Below are positions 17,932 to 25,989 of a stretch of 40,276 nt of DNA, in pieces. The DNA comes from Ectopseudomonas guguanensis. GTDB taxonomy: Bacteria; Pseudomonadota; Gammaproteobacteria; Pseudomonadales; Pseudomonadaceae. The translations under genes were made by a program, and so were the position numbers. Numbering within the stretch: the stretch's first letter is position 1; each line of letters starts with the position of its first letter. The notes under the pieces were generated by a model. That model ran no database searches. It saw only the letters and a program-made list of their open reading frames with translations, and was not told the DNA's origin. The stretch is taken from positions 186,062-226,337 of the forward strand of contig NZ_FNJJ01000011.1 in NCBI RefSeq assembly GCF_900104265.1. The letters run 5' to 3'.

Positions 17932-19026
17932 TTATTGTTGGCCCAGATCGGCGCCAGTCGAGGCGGCGAGGTGAACGCCGCCCTGCCCCACCAGGATCAG
18001 GTTGCCGTTATCCAGTGCAGTTACCCCGGCCAGCGAAAGGCGGTCGGGACGATTGTTCAGGGTAAAGGTCTGGCCGTGATCGTTGCTGCGCAGCACGGTG
18101 CCGCCGTGGCCGACCACCGCAACGCTGCCATCGCGCAGCAGGGTGCCATCGGCCAGGCCGAACTCCAGCGGGCCATTGTTAGGCGTGTTGAGACTGATCT
18201 GCTGCCAGCTGTCACCGAAGTCGGTGGAGCGGAACAGGTGACCACGCAGGCCGTAGACGAGCAGCGTGCCGGCTTCGTCGGTGCCCAGTGCGCCGAACAG
18301 CGAGCCCTCGTAGGGCTTGTCCTCGACGGTCTCCCAGGTCTCGCCCCAGTCACGCGAACGGAACATGCCGCCCAGCTCGCCGACGATGAACAGACCGGTA
18401 TCCTTCACCGCGGTGATGGCGTTGAGGTGATAGGCGTCCTCGTTGTCGAGACGATCACTGACGTCTTCCCAGTTCTGGCCGCCATCGGTGGTTTCCAGCA
18501 ATGCGCCATAGGCGCCCACGGCGTAGCCGGTTTCGAGATCCTTGAACCAGACGTCGAGCAGCGGCGCTTCGCGCTCCAGGTCTTCGTATTGCTTGGTCCA
18601 GGTCAGGCCGCCATCGGTGGTGGCAAGAATCTGCGCGTCGTGACCGACCACCCAGCCATGCTGGGCGTCGACGAAAAACAGCGACGTCAGCATCTGCCGG
18701 GTCGGAACCTTCGCCTGCTGCCAGCTTTGCCCCTGGTCGTTGGAATAGAGAATGTGGCCACGGTCGCCGACGGCAACCAGACGCTCGCCGGTATTGACCA
18801 CATCGAGCAGCAGGCTGTGTACGGCCTTGGGCGACTCGATGGCGTAGACGGCATCGGCTGCAGCCGAGGTTTCGGCCTGCAAGGGTGCGGCAGCGAAAGC
18901 CAGAATGGAAAGCACACTGCACAGCGAGAGCGCTTTAGCCAGCGGCGAATGGACACGGAGCGCCGATTTGCGCGCCTGCTTGGGCGCCAGACCGGACTGG
19001 GTGCGCCGCATGACGGGCTCACTCAT
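17932..19026 (-). CDS. YCF48-type beta-propeller, exported
   Basis: A 364-residue protein. The first 51 residues hold a basic N-terminus and a hydrophobic stretch ending in PLQA, which looks like a signal peptide with a long n-region. The rest is a series of six or seven repeated blades, each with an Asp-box form such as ILYSNDQGQSW, ILATTDGGLTW, LLETTDGGQNW, MFRSRDWGETW, LFRSTDFGDSW and VLRSNDHGQTF. This resembles the YCF48/BNR propellers used in photosystem II assembly, here in a heterotroph. The ATG at 19026 follows GGGGGAAGG; another ATG 15 bases downstream is possible. It is the first gene of the operon with the RND transporter and is likely its periplasmic partner, by context only. Confidence 0.85.
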   Translation of the reverse strand: MSEPVMRRTQSGLAPKQARKSALRVHSPLAKALSLCSVLSILAFAAAPLQAETSAAADAVYAIESPKAVHSLLLDVVNTGERLVAVGDRGHILYSNDQGQSWQQAKVPTRQMLTSLFFVDAQHGWVVGHDAQILATTDGGLTWTKQYEDLEREAPLLDVWFKDLETGYAVGAYGALLETTDGGQNWEDVSDRLDNEDAYHLNAITAVKDTGLFIVGELGGMFRSRDWGETWETVEDKPYEGSLFGALGTDEAGTLLVYGLRGHLFRSTDFGDSWQQISLNTPNNGPLEFGLADGTLLRDGSVAVVGHGGTVLRSNDHGQTFTLNNRPDRLSLAGVTALDNGNLILVGQGGVHLAASTGADLGQQ

Positions 19027-19072
19027 ATACCTTCCCCCTTTCTTGTTATAGGCGGTACTACTGATTCCGCCC

Positions 19073-19102
19073 ATCCTAGCGAGCTTCGGAAAGCCCTGAC
19101 AA
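19073..19102 (-). promoter_or_regulatory. Probable sigma-70 promoter of the YCF48-RND operon
   Basis: On the minus strand TTGTCA (complement of 19097-19102) and TAGGAT (complement of 19073-19078) are separated by 18 bases. The start of transcription would lie about 40 bases before the ATG at 19026. The match is good but not tested. Confidence 0.5.
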
Positions 19103-19170
19103 TTGGCGCGACGTTATGTTTTGTTAAGGCAAAACCCGCGTTATAGAAGCCTATTCGCCAAGCTGATACG

Positions 19171-19198
19171 AAAAGGCCGCTACTACTGTAGCGGCCTT
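19171..19198 (-). terminator. Terminator of the DUF1302-DUF1329 unit
   Basis: A perfect 10-bp stem (AAGGCCGCTA at 19173-19182, TAGCGGCCTT at 19189-19198) follows the DUF1329 stop codon by 20 bases and runs into TTTT on the minus strand. It separates this unit from the downstream YCF48-RND unit. Confidence 0.8.
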
Positions 19199-19218
19199 CG
19201 CTTGAAGCTACACGACTA

Positions 19219-20589
19219 TTATCGAGTGCCGCGGCGACGCAGGGCGGCCGGTTTGAAATAACCGTCGTCCGGAACCGCCTGGGTGAAGTCGATGGTGTTG
19301 CTCTCTTCGTTGTCCAGGTTCTGCACGTGGTAACGACGCGCCTGCAGGTCGTGGAACACGTCGAGCGCAGACCAGGTGGTCGGCAGGTCGTAGTAATTCT
19401 TCAGGTAGGCGATGGAAACGCGCCACAGCTCGCCACGGCCGTCGTACTGATCCACCACCGCCGCTTGCCAGCTGTCCTCGTCGAGGAACAGGGTGCGCTT
19501 GGAGTAGATGTGGCGGGCGCCGGACTTTAGCGTGCCCTCGACCACCCAGACGCGGTGCAGCTCGTTACGGGTCAGCGCCGGATTCAGGTGACCGACCTGC
19601 AGCAGATCCTTGTACTTAACGTCCGGGCTGGTGACCTTGTAGTTGTTGTACGGGATGTAGATTTCCTTCTTGCCCACCAGCTTCCAGTCATAGCGATCCG
19701 GAGCACCGTTGAACATATCGGTGTCGTCGGCGGTGCGCAGGCCGTCGGCGGCGGCGATCGGCGTGTCGTAGGCCAGGTTCGGCGCACGACGCACGCGGCG
19801 TTGGCCGGCGTTGTAGCCCCAGGCCTGACGCGGCTCCTTGACCTGATCCAGGGTCTCGTGAACCAGGGTCGCGCCACCGGCCAGACGCGCCGGGCTGGTG
19901 GTGAACGACAGGTAATAGAACATGATGTTGTTCAGGTCGGCGAAGGAGCCGTTCTGCAGGTAGTACTTGAACAGCGCTTCCTGCTGCGAGGTGACCAGCG
20001 AGTAGGAGCCGTTGCGCTGCACCGCCACTTCCGAGGCGCGACGCACGATGTAGGTGCCGCGGTAGCGGGCGATGTGGTTCCACAGCGCTTCGACGCCGTT
20101 CTGCGGAATCGGGAACGGAATGCCGCCGTAGGCGTTGGTGAAGCCGTTGCCGCCATCGACCAGCTTGGCGCTGGTGGCGTTCTTGATGGTGTTGTCATAG
20201 ACCCACTGCGGCGCGGAGCCGGAGCGGCGGGTCTGGTACACCGGCATCTGATAGGTTTCCGGATACGCCTTGAACATGGCGATCTGACCCGGGGTCAGGT
20301 TGGCCTCGTACTGGCTCAGATTGGCCGCGGTGATGGTGAACAGCGGCTTGTCTTCCGGGAACGGGTTGACGTGGTGCTGGCCCGAGCGGGTGTAACCGGC
20401 CGGCGCCTGGGTGATGCCACCGGTCCAGGCCGGGATGGTGCCGGCGGCATTGCCGGCCTTCTCGGCGCCGAAGGGAGTCAGGGTATCGCCGAGTTTGGCG
20501 GCTTCCTGCGGGGAAACGCCGGCCAGTGCAGAACCGGCGGAAAACGCCAGTGCAACGGCTACGGCCATCAGCCTGTGCTTGTTCAGCAT
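19219..20589 (-). CDS. DUF1329 family periplasmic protein
   Basis: A 456-residue exported protein of the DUF1329 family. The signal peptide is MLNKHRLMAVAVALAFSAGS followed by ALA, with cleavage after residue 23. The mature part begins GVSPQEAAKLGDTLTPFGAE, typical of the family. DUF1329 proteins are thought to have a LolA/LolB-like hydrophobic-cavity fold and almost always sit next to DUF1302 genes, which suggests a lipid- or hydrophobe-carrier role; this is inference. There is no lipobox cysteine, so it is probably soluble in the periplasm. The ATG at 20589 follows GGAG at 8 bases. It lies 67 bases downstream of the DUF1302 gene and shares its promoter. Confidence 0.9.
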   Translation of the reverse strand: MLNKHRLMAVAVALAFSAGSALAGVSPQEAAKLGDTLTPFGAEKAGNAAGTIPAWTGGITQAPAGYTRSGQHHVNPFPEDKPLFTITAANLSQYEANLTPGQIAMFKAYPETYQMPVYQTRRSGSAPQWVYDNTIKNATSAKLVDGGNGFTNAYGGIPFPIPQNGVEALWNHIARYRGTYIVRRASEVAVQRNGSYSLVTSQQEALFKYYLQNGSFADLNNIMFYYLSFTTSPARLAGGATLVHETLDQVKEPRQAWGYNAGQRRVRRAPNLAYDTPIAAADGLRTADDTDMFNGAPDRYDWKLVGKKEIYIPYNNYKVTSPDVKYKDLLQVGHLNPALTRNELHRVWVVEGTLKSGARHIYSKRTLFLDEDSWQAAVVDQYDGRGELWRVSIAYLKNYYDLPTTWSALDVFHDLQARRYHVQNLDNEESNTIDFTQAVPDDGYFKPAALRRRGTR

Positions 20590-20656
20590 GGGTAATTCTC
20601 CGTGAAGAGTATTGCCGAGCGCCCGAGAGCGCCCGGCGTTTTTCTGATTATGGGTA

Positions 20657-22690
20657 TTAGAAGGAGTACTTGACGTTCAGGCCGATGTTGTCGCGATCAC
20701 GCGCACCATTGTTCTGGCCCGCGCCATAGAACTCGGTGTACTGGATCTCGGCTTCCAGGCTGTTCAGGTAGCTGGCGCGCATACCCAAGGTGTAGGCCTT
20801 GCGACCTTCGATGAAGTTGCCGGTCTGGTGCGAGTTGCCTTCGAAGTCATGCTTGAACACGGCGAACGGCGACAGGTTCACGCCAGCGTAGACATCGTTC
20901 CAGGTACCGGAGAGCACCAGGGTGTAGCCGTAGGCGTTCTTGTTGACCTGGTCGTCGCGGTCGTAGCCGGAAATGTAGGAGCCGTTACCACGACCGGCGT
21001 AGTAGCGAGTGCCGTTGCGAGAGTTGTACTGCAGGCTGTCGCCACGCAGATGTTCGGAAGCCAGCTCCGCAACACCGAACAGCGAATCGAAGCCCAGGCT
21101 CGGTCCGAAGTTGTAGATGGTACCCAGAGAGGTATTGAAGGCTTCGACACGGGTGTAGTTGTGGATCTGGTCGCCCAGTTGCACTTGCTGGCCACCGATG
21201 TTGACACGACCGCCACCTGCAAGCTGAGGCGCTTGGGTCAGCAGGTCACCGAGCAGGTCGTTGGTGGCGGCGATACCAATCGGCAGGTTCGGACGGTAGG
21301 CCAGCTCACCGAATACCGACGCGTTGCCGACGGTGGTGTTGAAACTGAAGCCGTACATGCGGATGTCTTCGGCGTATTCGCGGCGGGCGTTGACCTGGTT
21401 GGCAACATCGATGGTGGCGAGGCCGCCAGTCGCACTGGTTACAGCGCTAGTAAGAGCATTCGAATAGGCTGCCGCCAGCGCCGGGTTGAGAGCCGGGTTC
21501 GCGATTACGGCTTGTAACGTTGGGACCGACACGCCAGCCTGAGCAGCCACAGCTTGCTGTACCTGCGGAGTCAATGCCCCTTGCGCCTGCGCGGAAATGG
21601 CAGCCAGATCAAGCCCCTCGTAGGCTCCCAGATCCGCATAGATAGTCGGTTCTTTGGCATGGTAGTTGACGAAGTAGAAACCGAACTCTGTCGAGTTCAG
21701 CTCTTCGGCGATATAACGGAAAGCAACGCCAAATTGACCATCGTTCTTGGCATTGATGTCCGGACCGACGCTAGCCACCTTGATATTGCCGCTCGCATCG
21801 ACGGTACGACCACCCTGCAAGCCACCAACCCCTGCAGCGCTTAACCCCGAGTAGAGGCCGCCCAGCGGAATCAGGGCACGCTGGGTCGAGTAAGCGGTAT
21901 TGCCGCCGTCTGCGAACAAATCGGTCTCGGAGAAATAGGTACCTACCGGGTCAATGGCGGTTTCCTTCCAGTTCCACTGGTAGAACGCTTCCATGGACAG
22001 GTTGTCGGTCAGCCCGAGGTTGAAGCTCAGCGCCTCGACCGGCACCAGTACTTCCTTCACTTCGGAACCCGGCAAACGGAACTTGGCGGCATCCACCGGG
22101 TTGGTGGTGTTCACGCCGCCTCGGTAGAACAGGCCCTCGCCCCAGTTGAATACCTGCTTACCCAAACGACCGGAAACTGGCATATCGGCCACGTCCCAGT
22201 TGCCATAGACATAGGCATCGAGGATCTGCGCATCGCGACCAGCCTTGTGGCGGGTTTCACGGGTGAAGGTATTGTCCCGCGGAAAGCTCTGGCTCGGCTG
22301 CGCCGGAGAGTTGTTGTCCAGATAGTCGTTGCGCTTGTCCATGATCTGGGTGTCATAGAAAGCGGTGCCGCGAATGAAGACGCCGTAATTCTGGTAGGAC
22401 GCCTCGAGGTCCGAGGTGATCTTGAACACTTCGGAAACCAGACCGGTATCGAAGCTACGGTTGCCGTCGTTGGTGTTGATGTCGTCGTTGGTCTTGTCCT
22501 GGCCCTGCACGCGCCACAGCTGGCCGTAGGAAACGGTGGTATCGAGGGAACCGGTGATTTCGTTGTCGGCGAAGCTGAACTCCACCGCTTGAGCCTGGGC
22601 GGCGACCAGCAACGGCAGAACGCCAGCGAACGCAAAGCCGGCCTTGGCCGGAGCAAAACGTAGAACGGGCTTGCGGGACTTAATTTCCAT
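20657..22690 (-). CDS. DUF1302 family outer-membrane beta-barrel
   Basis: A 677-residue outer-membrane protein. The signal peptide ends AAQAQA (cleavage after residue 35), the mature part shows alternating amphipathic strands with aromatic belts (for example FGFYFVNYH and YAGVNLSPFAVF), and the last residue is Phe in KYSF, the usual BAM targeting signal. It belongs to DUF1302, large barrels found with DUF1329 proteins. An Ala/Gln-rich insertion at about residues 356-425 (bases 21416-21625) is low in aromatic residues and looks helical; it probably forms a plug or loop. The ATG at 22690 follows ACGGAG. A sigma-54 type promoter lies about 150 bases upstream. The substrate is unknown. Confidence 0.9.
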   Translation of the reverse strand: MEIKSRKPVLRFAPAKAGFAFAGVLPLLVAAQAQAVEFSFADNEITGSLDTTVSYGQLWRVQGQDKTNDDINTNDGNRSFDTGLVSEVFKITSDLEASYQNYGVFIRGTAFYDTQIMDKRNDYLDNNSPAQPSQSFPRDNTFTRETRHKAGRDAQILDAYVYGNWDVADMPVSGRLGKQVFNWGEGLFYRGGVNTTNPVDAAKFRLPGSEVKEVLVPVEALSFNLGLTDNLSMEAFYQWNWKETAIDPVGTYFSETDLFADGGNTAYSTQRALIPLGGLYSGLSAAGVGGLQGGRTVDASGNIKVASVGPDINAKNDGQFGVAFRYIAEELNSTEFGFYFVNYHAKEPTIYADLGAYEGLDLAAISAQAQGALTPQVQQAVAAQAGVSVPTLQAVIANPALNPALAAAYSNALTSAVTSATGGLATIDVANQVNARREYAEDIRMYGFSFNTTVGNASVFGELAYRPNLPIGIAATNDLLGDLLTQAPQLAGGGRVNIGGQQVQLGDQIHNYTRVEAFNTSLGTIYNFGPSLGFDSLFGVAELASEHLRGDSLQYNSRNGTRYYAGRGNGSYISGYDRDDQVNKNAYGYTLVLSGTWNDVYAGVNLSPFAVFKHDFEGNSHQTGNFIEGRKAYTLGMRASYLNSLEAEIQYTEFYGAGQNNGARDRDNIGLNVKYSF

Positions 22691-22724
22691 CGAGACTCAC
22701 TCCGTGGACAGATCATTCTTTCGG

Positions 22725-22745
22725 GCGATCCCGTAACCGGATCGC
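22725..22745. promoter_or_regulatory. Small inverted repeat in the leader of the DUF1302 gene
   Basis: GCGATCC (22725-22731) and GGATCGC (22739-22745) form a 7-bp inverted repeat in the predicted 5' leader, 35 bases before the start codon. It could be an operator or a leader hairpin. Nothing further supports it. Confidence 0.3.
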
Positions 22746-22840
22746 GATATGCCGTACTGGCGACGGCTTCTGTTTTTATTTGCAGCGACGTGTTCCAACG
22801 ACCAGCGAGCGCTCGCACGCGGTCAAATCCTGCTCGGCTT

Positions 22841-22856
22841 TGCAACCATGGTGCCA
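22841..22856 (-). promoter_or_regulatory. Sigma-54 (RpoN) promoter for the DUF1302-DUF1329 unit
   Basis: The minus strand reads TGGCACCATGGTTGCA, an exact TGGCAC-N5-TTGCA arrangement of the -24/-12 elements, preceded by GAAT and followed by AAA as in strong RpoN promoters. Transcription would start near 22830, leaving a 140-base leader before the ATG at 22690. An RpoN promoter requires an enhancer-binding protein; none is encoded in this window. Confidence 0.75.
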
Positions 22857-22919
22857 ATTCAAACAGCTGTATCAGCGCAAACAGGCTTGGGAGAGCCATT
22901 GGCGGGTTTCTTTTCGTGA

Positions 22920-22946
22920 CTGATCAGCCACTGACCAGTACGTCAG
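22920..22946. promoter_or_regulatory. Candidate upstream activator site
   Basis: Two inverted repeats lie 90-115 bases upstream of the predicted RpoN start: CTGATCAG (22920-22927) and CTGAC-N6-GTCAG (22931-22946). The distance suits an enhancer-binding protein site. They are short and could be chance. Confidence 0.3.
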
Positions 22947-23276
22947 AAAAACTGGCGCATCTTGTCCTACGATCCGACGCTTTATGTCGCCCACCACAGG
23001 CCTTGCAGCGTCGCGGAGCAACGAAGATCGTCTCGCTGTCAAGCAGCGAAGCCCGAACTTAAGTGTGCAAGCGCATAAAGAATTGCTGGCATATTTCATT
23101 GGGTAACAAAAAAGTGTTACCAGCTAGAGACCGGTAACACTTTTCTGAACGAAAGCCGCCCTATCAAGCATCGAATCTGTAGGAGCGGCGCCTCGCCGCG
23201 AACCTGAAAAGCTTCGCCCCGGGGCGGGGCTCCTACGAAAGACGGTTGCGGGAGCCTTATCTGATCGGCATCAGTC
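22947..23276. repeat. Intergenic stretch with two palindromes upstream of the DUF1302 unit
   Basis: No gene is convincing in this 330-base stretch. It contains a perfect 12-bp inverted repeat (AAAAGTGTTACC at 23110-23121, GGTAACACTTTT at 23133-23144) with A and T flanks in both directions, and a REP-like element at 23179-23236 beginning GTAGGAGCGGCG and ending GGCGGGGCTCCTAC. The first hairpin is terminator-like and could end pepN transcription. Confidence 0.65.
23110..23144. terminator. Bidirectional terminator-like hairpin near pepN
   Basis: The 12-bp stem with an 11-base loop has four T residues at each exit. It sits 130 bases beyond the pepN stop codon on the minus strand, with the REP-like element in between, so it is a plausible terminator for pepN. 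Confidence 0.55.
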
Positions 23277-25934
23277 TCAGGCCAGGCTCTTGCTCACTAC
23301 CTCATAGACGTCGCTGGACAACTCGCCGGAGGCGAGAATGCGTTCCAGCTCGGCCTTCATCAGAACCTGCCGGGCAGGGCCGTACTTGCGCCAGCGGGTC
23401 AGCGGCGCCAGCAGGCGCGAGGCGATTTGCGGGTTGAGGGCGTTGAGGGTGATCACCTGATCGGCAAGAAAGCGGTAGCCCGCCCCGTCCGCGCGGTGAA
23501 AGTTGATCAGGTTCTGGTTGGCGAAGGCACCGATCAATGCGCGCACCTTGTTCGGGTTCTTCAGGGTGAAGGCTTCGTGCTGCATCAGCGCATGCACACG
23601 CTCCAGACCACCCGGCAGCGGGCAGCCGGCCTGCACGCTGAACCACTGATCCATCACCAGCGGATTGTCCTTGAAGAAGTCGGCGAACATGGCCAGGGCC
23701 TTGCCCTGCTCTTCCTGGAACGGCGAGTTGACCAGCACGGCCAGGGCCGCGAGACGCTCGGTCATGTTGTCGGCGTTCTCGAACTGCTCGACGCAGGCCG
23801 CCAGCACTTCGGTTTTCTCGCTGAGCATCAGATAGGACAGCGCGATGTTCTGCAGGCTGCGGCGGGCGAAGTGTGCCGCCTCGGCCACGTAAGGTGTGGC
23901 CTTGGAGACTTCACGGTTGGCCTGGTAGCGCGCCCACAGCGGGGCGAACAGCGCGCTAGCCAGCGCCTTGCGGGCGAACTCGCGTGCGGCGTGGATGGCT
24001 TCGACATCCGCCACTTCGCTGATCTCGGTCAGATACGCCTCGCCCGGCAACGAGAGCATCTCGGCGACCATCGCCTGATCCAGCGACTCGTCTTCCAGCA
24101 GGGTGCGCAAGGCAGTGACCAGGCGCTGATCCAGCACCAGAGCCTCGCCGCGCTGGTGCTGGCCGATCAGCTCCTGCAGCACCTGCACCGACAATTGCTG
24201 GCCCGCTTCCCAACGATTGAAGCCATCGCTGTCGTGCTGCATGAGGAACATCAGCTGATCGCGGTCATAGGGGAAGTGCAGCTTGACCGGCGCGCTGAAG
24301 CCGCGCAGCAGCGACGGCAGCGGCTTCTCGGCGACGCCTTCGAAGGTGAAGGTCTGCTCGGCCTCGGTCACCGACAATACGCGACTGGCGCCCTGCGCCG
24401 CGCTTTCGCCCTGCAGGCGCAGCGGCAGCTCGTTGCCCTGGGCATCGAGCAGGCCGAGTGCCACGGGAATCACGAACGGCAGCTTCTCGCTCTGCCCCGG
24501 CGTCGCCGGGCAGCTCTGGCGGAAGGTCAGGCTGTAGCTCTGCGCGGCGGCGTCATAAGCCTCGCTGACCTCCAGGCGCGGCGTGCCGGCCTGGGTGTAC
24601 CAGCGCTTGAACTGGGTCAGGTCGATGCCACTGGCATCCTCCATGGCCTTGACGAAATCGTCGCAGGTCACGGCCTGGCCGTCGTGGCGCTCGAAGTACA
24701 GGTCCGAGCCCTTGCGGAACAGTTCCGGGCCGAGCAGGGTGTGGATCATGCGCAGCACTTCCGAACCCTTCTCGTAGATGGTCAGGGTGTAGAAGTTGGA
24801 GATTTCCATGTACGCGTCCGGGCGCACCGGATGGGCCATGGGGCCGGCGTCTTCGGCGAACTGGTGGGTGCGCAGGTAGGCCACGTCCTCGATGCGCTTG
24901 ACGGTGCGCGAGTGGGTATCGGCAGAGAACTCGCTGTCGCGGAACACGGTGAAGCCTTCCTTGAGCGACAGCTGGAACCAGTCGCGGCAGGTCACGCGGT
25001 TGCCCGACCAATTGTGGAAATACTCGTGCGCCACCACCGCCTCGACGCGCTGGTGGGCGGCGTCGGTAGCGGTCTCGGCCTTGGCCAGCACGCAGCTGGA
25101 GTTGAAGATGTTGAGGCCCTTGTTCTCCATGGCGCCCATGTTGAAATCGTTGACCGCGACGATCATGAAGATGTCCAGATCGTACTCGCGGCCATAGACC
25201 TCCTCGTCCCACTTCATCGAGCGCTTCAGGCTGTCCATGGCGTGCTGCACCTTGTCGATGTTCTCCGGCTCGACATAGATGCGCAGCGCCACCTCGCGCT
25301 GGCTCATGGTGGTGAAGCTGTCTTCCACGCACCAGAGATCGCCGGCAACCAGGGCGAACAGATAGGCCGGCTTCTTGAACGGGTCCTCCCAGGTCGCCCA
25401 ATGACGGCCGCCCTCCTCCGCGCCGCTGGCAATCGGGTTGCCGTTGGACAGCAGCACCGGGTACGCATGCTGCTCGGCGCTGACCGTGGTGGTGAACTTG
25501 CTCATCACGTCCGGGCGGTCGAGGTAGAAGGTGATCTTGCGAAAGCCCTCGGCCTCGCACTGGGTGCAGAACATCTTGCCGGACTTGTACAGGCCTTCCA
25601 GCGCGGTGTTGCTCTCCGGGTGGATGCGCACGCTGCTGTCGACCACGAAGCGCTCCTGAGTGGGCTGCAGGGTCAGGTGGCTGTCGGTCAGGGTGTAATC
25701 GCCCGCACCCAGCTCGCGGTCGTCGAGCTTGAGGTGCAACAGTTCAAGCTGCTGACCATCGAGCACCAGCTTGGGCAGGCCGACGCCAGCTTCGGGGTTA
25801 CGCCGCATGACCAGCTGCGCATGCACCAGGCTGTGATCCTCGAACAGCTCGAAGGTCAGGTGGGTCTCGTCGATCAGGTAATCGGGAACCTGATAGTCCT
25901 TCAGATAAATGGTCTTGGATTGTTCGGTGCGCAT
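23277..25934 (-). CDS. pepN: Aminopeptidase N (M1 family)
   Basis: An 885-residue cytoplasmic zinc aminopeptidase that removes N-terminal residues from peptides. The M1 family hallmarks are all present: the exopeptidase motif GAMEN at 267-271, the zinc site HEYFH at 303-307 and the third ligand Glu at 326 within LSLKEGF, 18 residues later. The C-terminal half is the long helical domain of the bacterial PepN type. The length is close to that of E. coli PepN. The ATG at 25934 was chosen over an in-frame ATG 27 bases earlier because AGAGG precedes it and the N-terminus MRTEQSKTIYLKDYQVPDY is conserved. It lies 55 bases after the DUF2797 gene, with a short AGCTTCAAGC-type repeat between them. Confidence 0.97.
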   Translation of the reverse strand: MRTEQSKTIYLKDYQVPDYLIDETHLTFELFEDHSLVHAQLVMRRNPEAGVGLPKLVLDGQQLELLHLKLDDRELGAGDYTLTDSHLTLQPTQERFVVDSSVRIHPESNTALEGLYKSGKMFCTQCEAEGFRKITFYLDRPDVMSKFTTTVSAEQHAYPVLLSNGNPIASGAEEGGRHWATWEDPFKKPAYLFALVAGDLWCVEDSFTTMSQREVALRIYVEPENIDKVQHAMDSLKRSMKWDEEVYGREYDLDIFMIVAVNDFNMGAMENKGLNIFNSSCVLAKAETATDAAHQRVEAVVAHEYFHNWSGNRVTCRDWFQLSLKEGFTVFRDSEFSADTHSRTVKRIEDVAYLRTHQFAEDAGPMAHPVRPDAYMEISNFYTLTIYEKGSEVLRMIHTLLGPELFRKGSDLYFERHDGQAVTCDDFVKAMEDASGIDLTQFKRWYTQAGTPRLEVSEAYDAAAQSYSLTFRQSCPATPGQSEKLPFVIPVALGLLDAQGNELPLRLQGESAAQGASRVLSVTEAEQTFTFEGVAEKPLPSLLRGFSAPVKLHFPYDRDQLMFLMQHDSDGFNRWEAGQQLSVQVLQELIGQHQRGEALVLDQRLVTALRTLLEDESLDQAMVAEMLSLPGEAYLTEISEVADVEAIHAAREFARKALASALFAPLWARYQANREVSKATPYVAEAAHFARRSLQNIALSYLMLSEKTEVLAACVEQFENADNMTERLAALAVLVNSPFQEEQGKALAMFADFFKDNPLVMDQWFSVQAGCPLPGGLERVHALMQHEAFTLKNPNKVRALIGAFANQNLINFHRADGAGYRFLADQVITLNALNPQIASRLLAPLTRWRKYGPARQVLMKAELERILASGELSSDVYEVVSKSLA

Positions 25935-25956
25935 GGCGAAGCCTCTTCGAGGCAGC

Positions 25957-25982
25957 TGCAAGCTTCAAGCCGCAAGCTGCAA
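25957..25982. repeat. Short AGCTGCAAGCTT-type repeat before pepN
   Basis: The gap between the DUF2797 stop codon and pepN holds AGCTGCAAGCTTCAAGCCGC followed by AAGCTGCAAG, a quasi-palindromic repeat frequent in Pseudomonas intergenic DNA. It falls within an otherwise tight gene order. Confidence 0.45.
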
Positions 25983-25989
25983 GTGGTGG

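Noticed and set aside
15385..19146. Long plus-strand open frame opposite the RND and YCF48 genes
   Set aside because: Composition is His/Gln/Arg-rich and without domains, while the minus strand encodes a clear RND transporter and a propeller protein.
22790..23099. Short frames in the gap upstream of the DUF1302 gene
   Set aside because: They cross the sigma-54 promoter and the palindromes, lack ribosome-binding sites and have no recognisable family.
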